Positions 63,910-64,000 of a stretch of 64,000 nt of DNA are shown in pieces. Each line of letters begins with the position of its first letter. The first letter of the stretch is position 1. Origin of the DNA: Agromyces protaetiae (GTDB lineage: Bacteria > Actinomycetota > Actinomycetes > Actinomycetales > Microbacteriaceae); NCBI RefSeq assembly GCF_030866785.1, contig NZ_CP133018.1:1-64000 (forward strand), given 5' to 3'. A program made the translations under genes and the position numbers. Below the pieces are notes generated by a model. The model saw only the letters and a program-made list of their open reading frames with translations, did no database searches and was not told where the DNA came from.

Positions 63910-63944
63910 CCGAGGTCCCTCGCCCGACGGGCGAGGGACCTCGG
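63910..63944 (+). terminator. 16-bp perfect hairpin terminator
   Basis: CCGAGGTCCCTCGCCC (63910-63925) pairs perfectly with 63929-63944 around a 3-base GAC loop and is followed by TTTCG. It lies 12 bases after the secreted protein stop. It probably terminates the locus. The last 56 bases (63945-64000) contain no identifiable gene. Confidence 0.88.
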
Positions 63945-64000
63945 TTTCGACCGTTCGGCCGGAACCCTATGGTGCGGGGACGGCGATCCGCGCCGTGAAG

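Overview
This is a GC-rich actinobacterial chromosome segment that begins on the first base of dnaA and therefore contains the replication origin. The order dnaA, oriC, dnaN, recF, DUF721, gyrB, gyrA, DUF3566, tRNA-Ile, tRNA-Ala is standard for Actinobacteria. GTG starts are frequent, ATGA/GTGA stop-start overlaps are common, and the accessory content is rich in sugar ABC importers. Together these suggest Microbacteriaceae, and an Agromyces- or Microbacterium-like genus is my best guess. This is inference, because no rRNA gene lies in the window.

Layout. 1-10.5 kb: the origin and replication core plus two tRNAs. 10.5-16.9 kb: small defence/export units, namely a membrane protein of unknown role, a TetR/MFS divergent pair, and an ABC-2 exporter with a sensor kinase/response regulator. 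A long imperfect hairpin lies at 16.8 kb. 16.9-19.2 kb: a PIN toxin/antitoxin pair, a tandem-duplicated DUF6506-like protein behind a MerR-type promoter, and an AraC/GyrI regulator. 19.3-27.1 kb: an operon for uptake and breakdown of what looks like a guanidino or ureido acid (polar amino-acid ABC importer, ADI-superfamily hydrolase, AruI-like ThDP decarboxylase, M20 carbamoylase-like hydrolase), divergent from a MocR regulator.

27.2-37.2 kb: an amino-sugar locus with a ROK regulator divergent from a GH89 alpha-N-acetylglucosaminidase, ABC importer, Gfo/Idh/MocA protein, MurQ etherase and a BadF-type sugar kinase. 37.3-39.5 kb: a cytoplasmic molybdopterin oxidoreductase with its reductase and a zinc-ribbon protein, then a NUDIX hydrolase and a terminator. 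40.3-49.3 kb: a divergent sugar-acid locus (aldose epimerase, IclR, uronate-dehydrogenase-like protein and DUF6259 glycosidase-like protein on the minus strand; ManD-like dehydratase and ABC importer on the plus strand). 49.3-51.5 kb: a lipoprotein polysaccharide deacetylase with a membrane-anchored partner. 51.7-55.3 kb: a beta-mannosidase (GH2) with a LacI regulator and a perfect palindrome upstream. 55.3-63.9 kb: a FAD oxidoreductase divergent from a LacI regulator, sugar ABC importer and a large secreted GH43-like protein, closed by a strong terminator.

The three sugar importers have no ATPase gene of their own, so they probably share one encoded elsewhere. The most unusual signals are an 11-bp word (CGAGGCATCCG) scattered on both strands far above chance, the guanidino-compound operon, and the MerR-like promoter with no MerR gene beside it.
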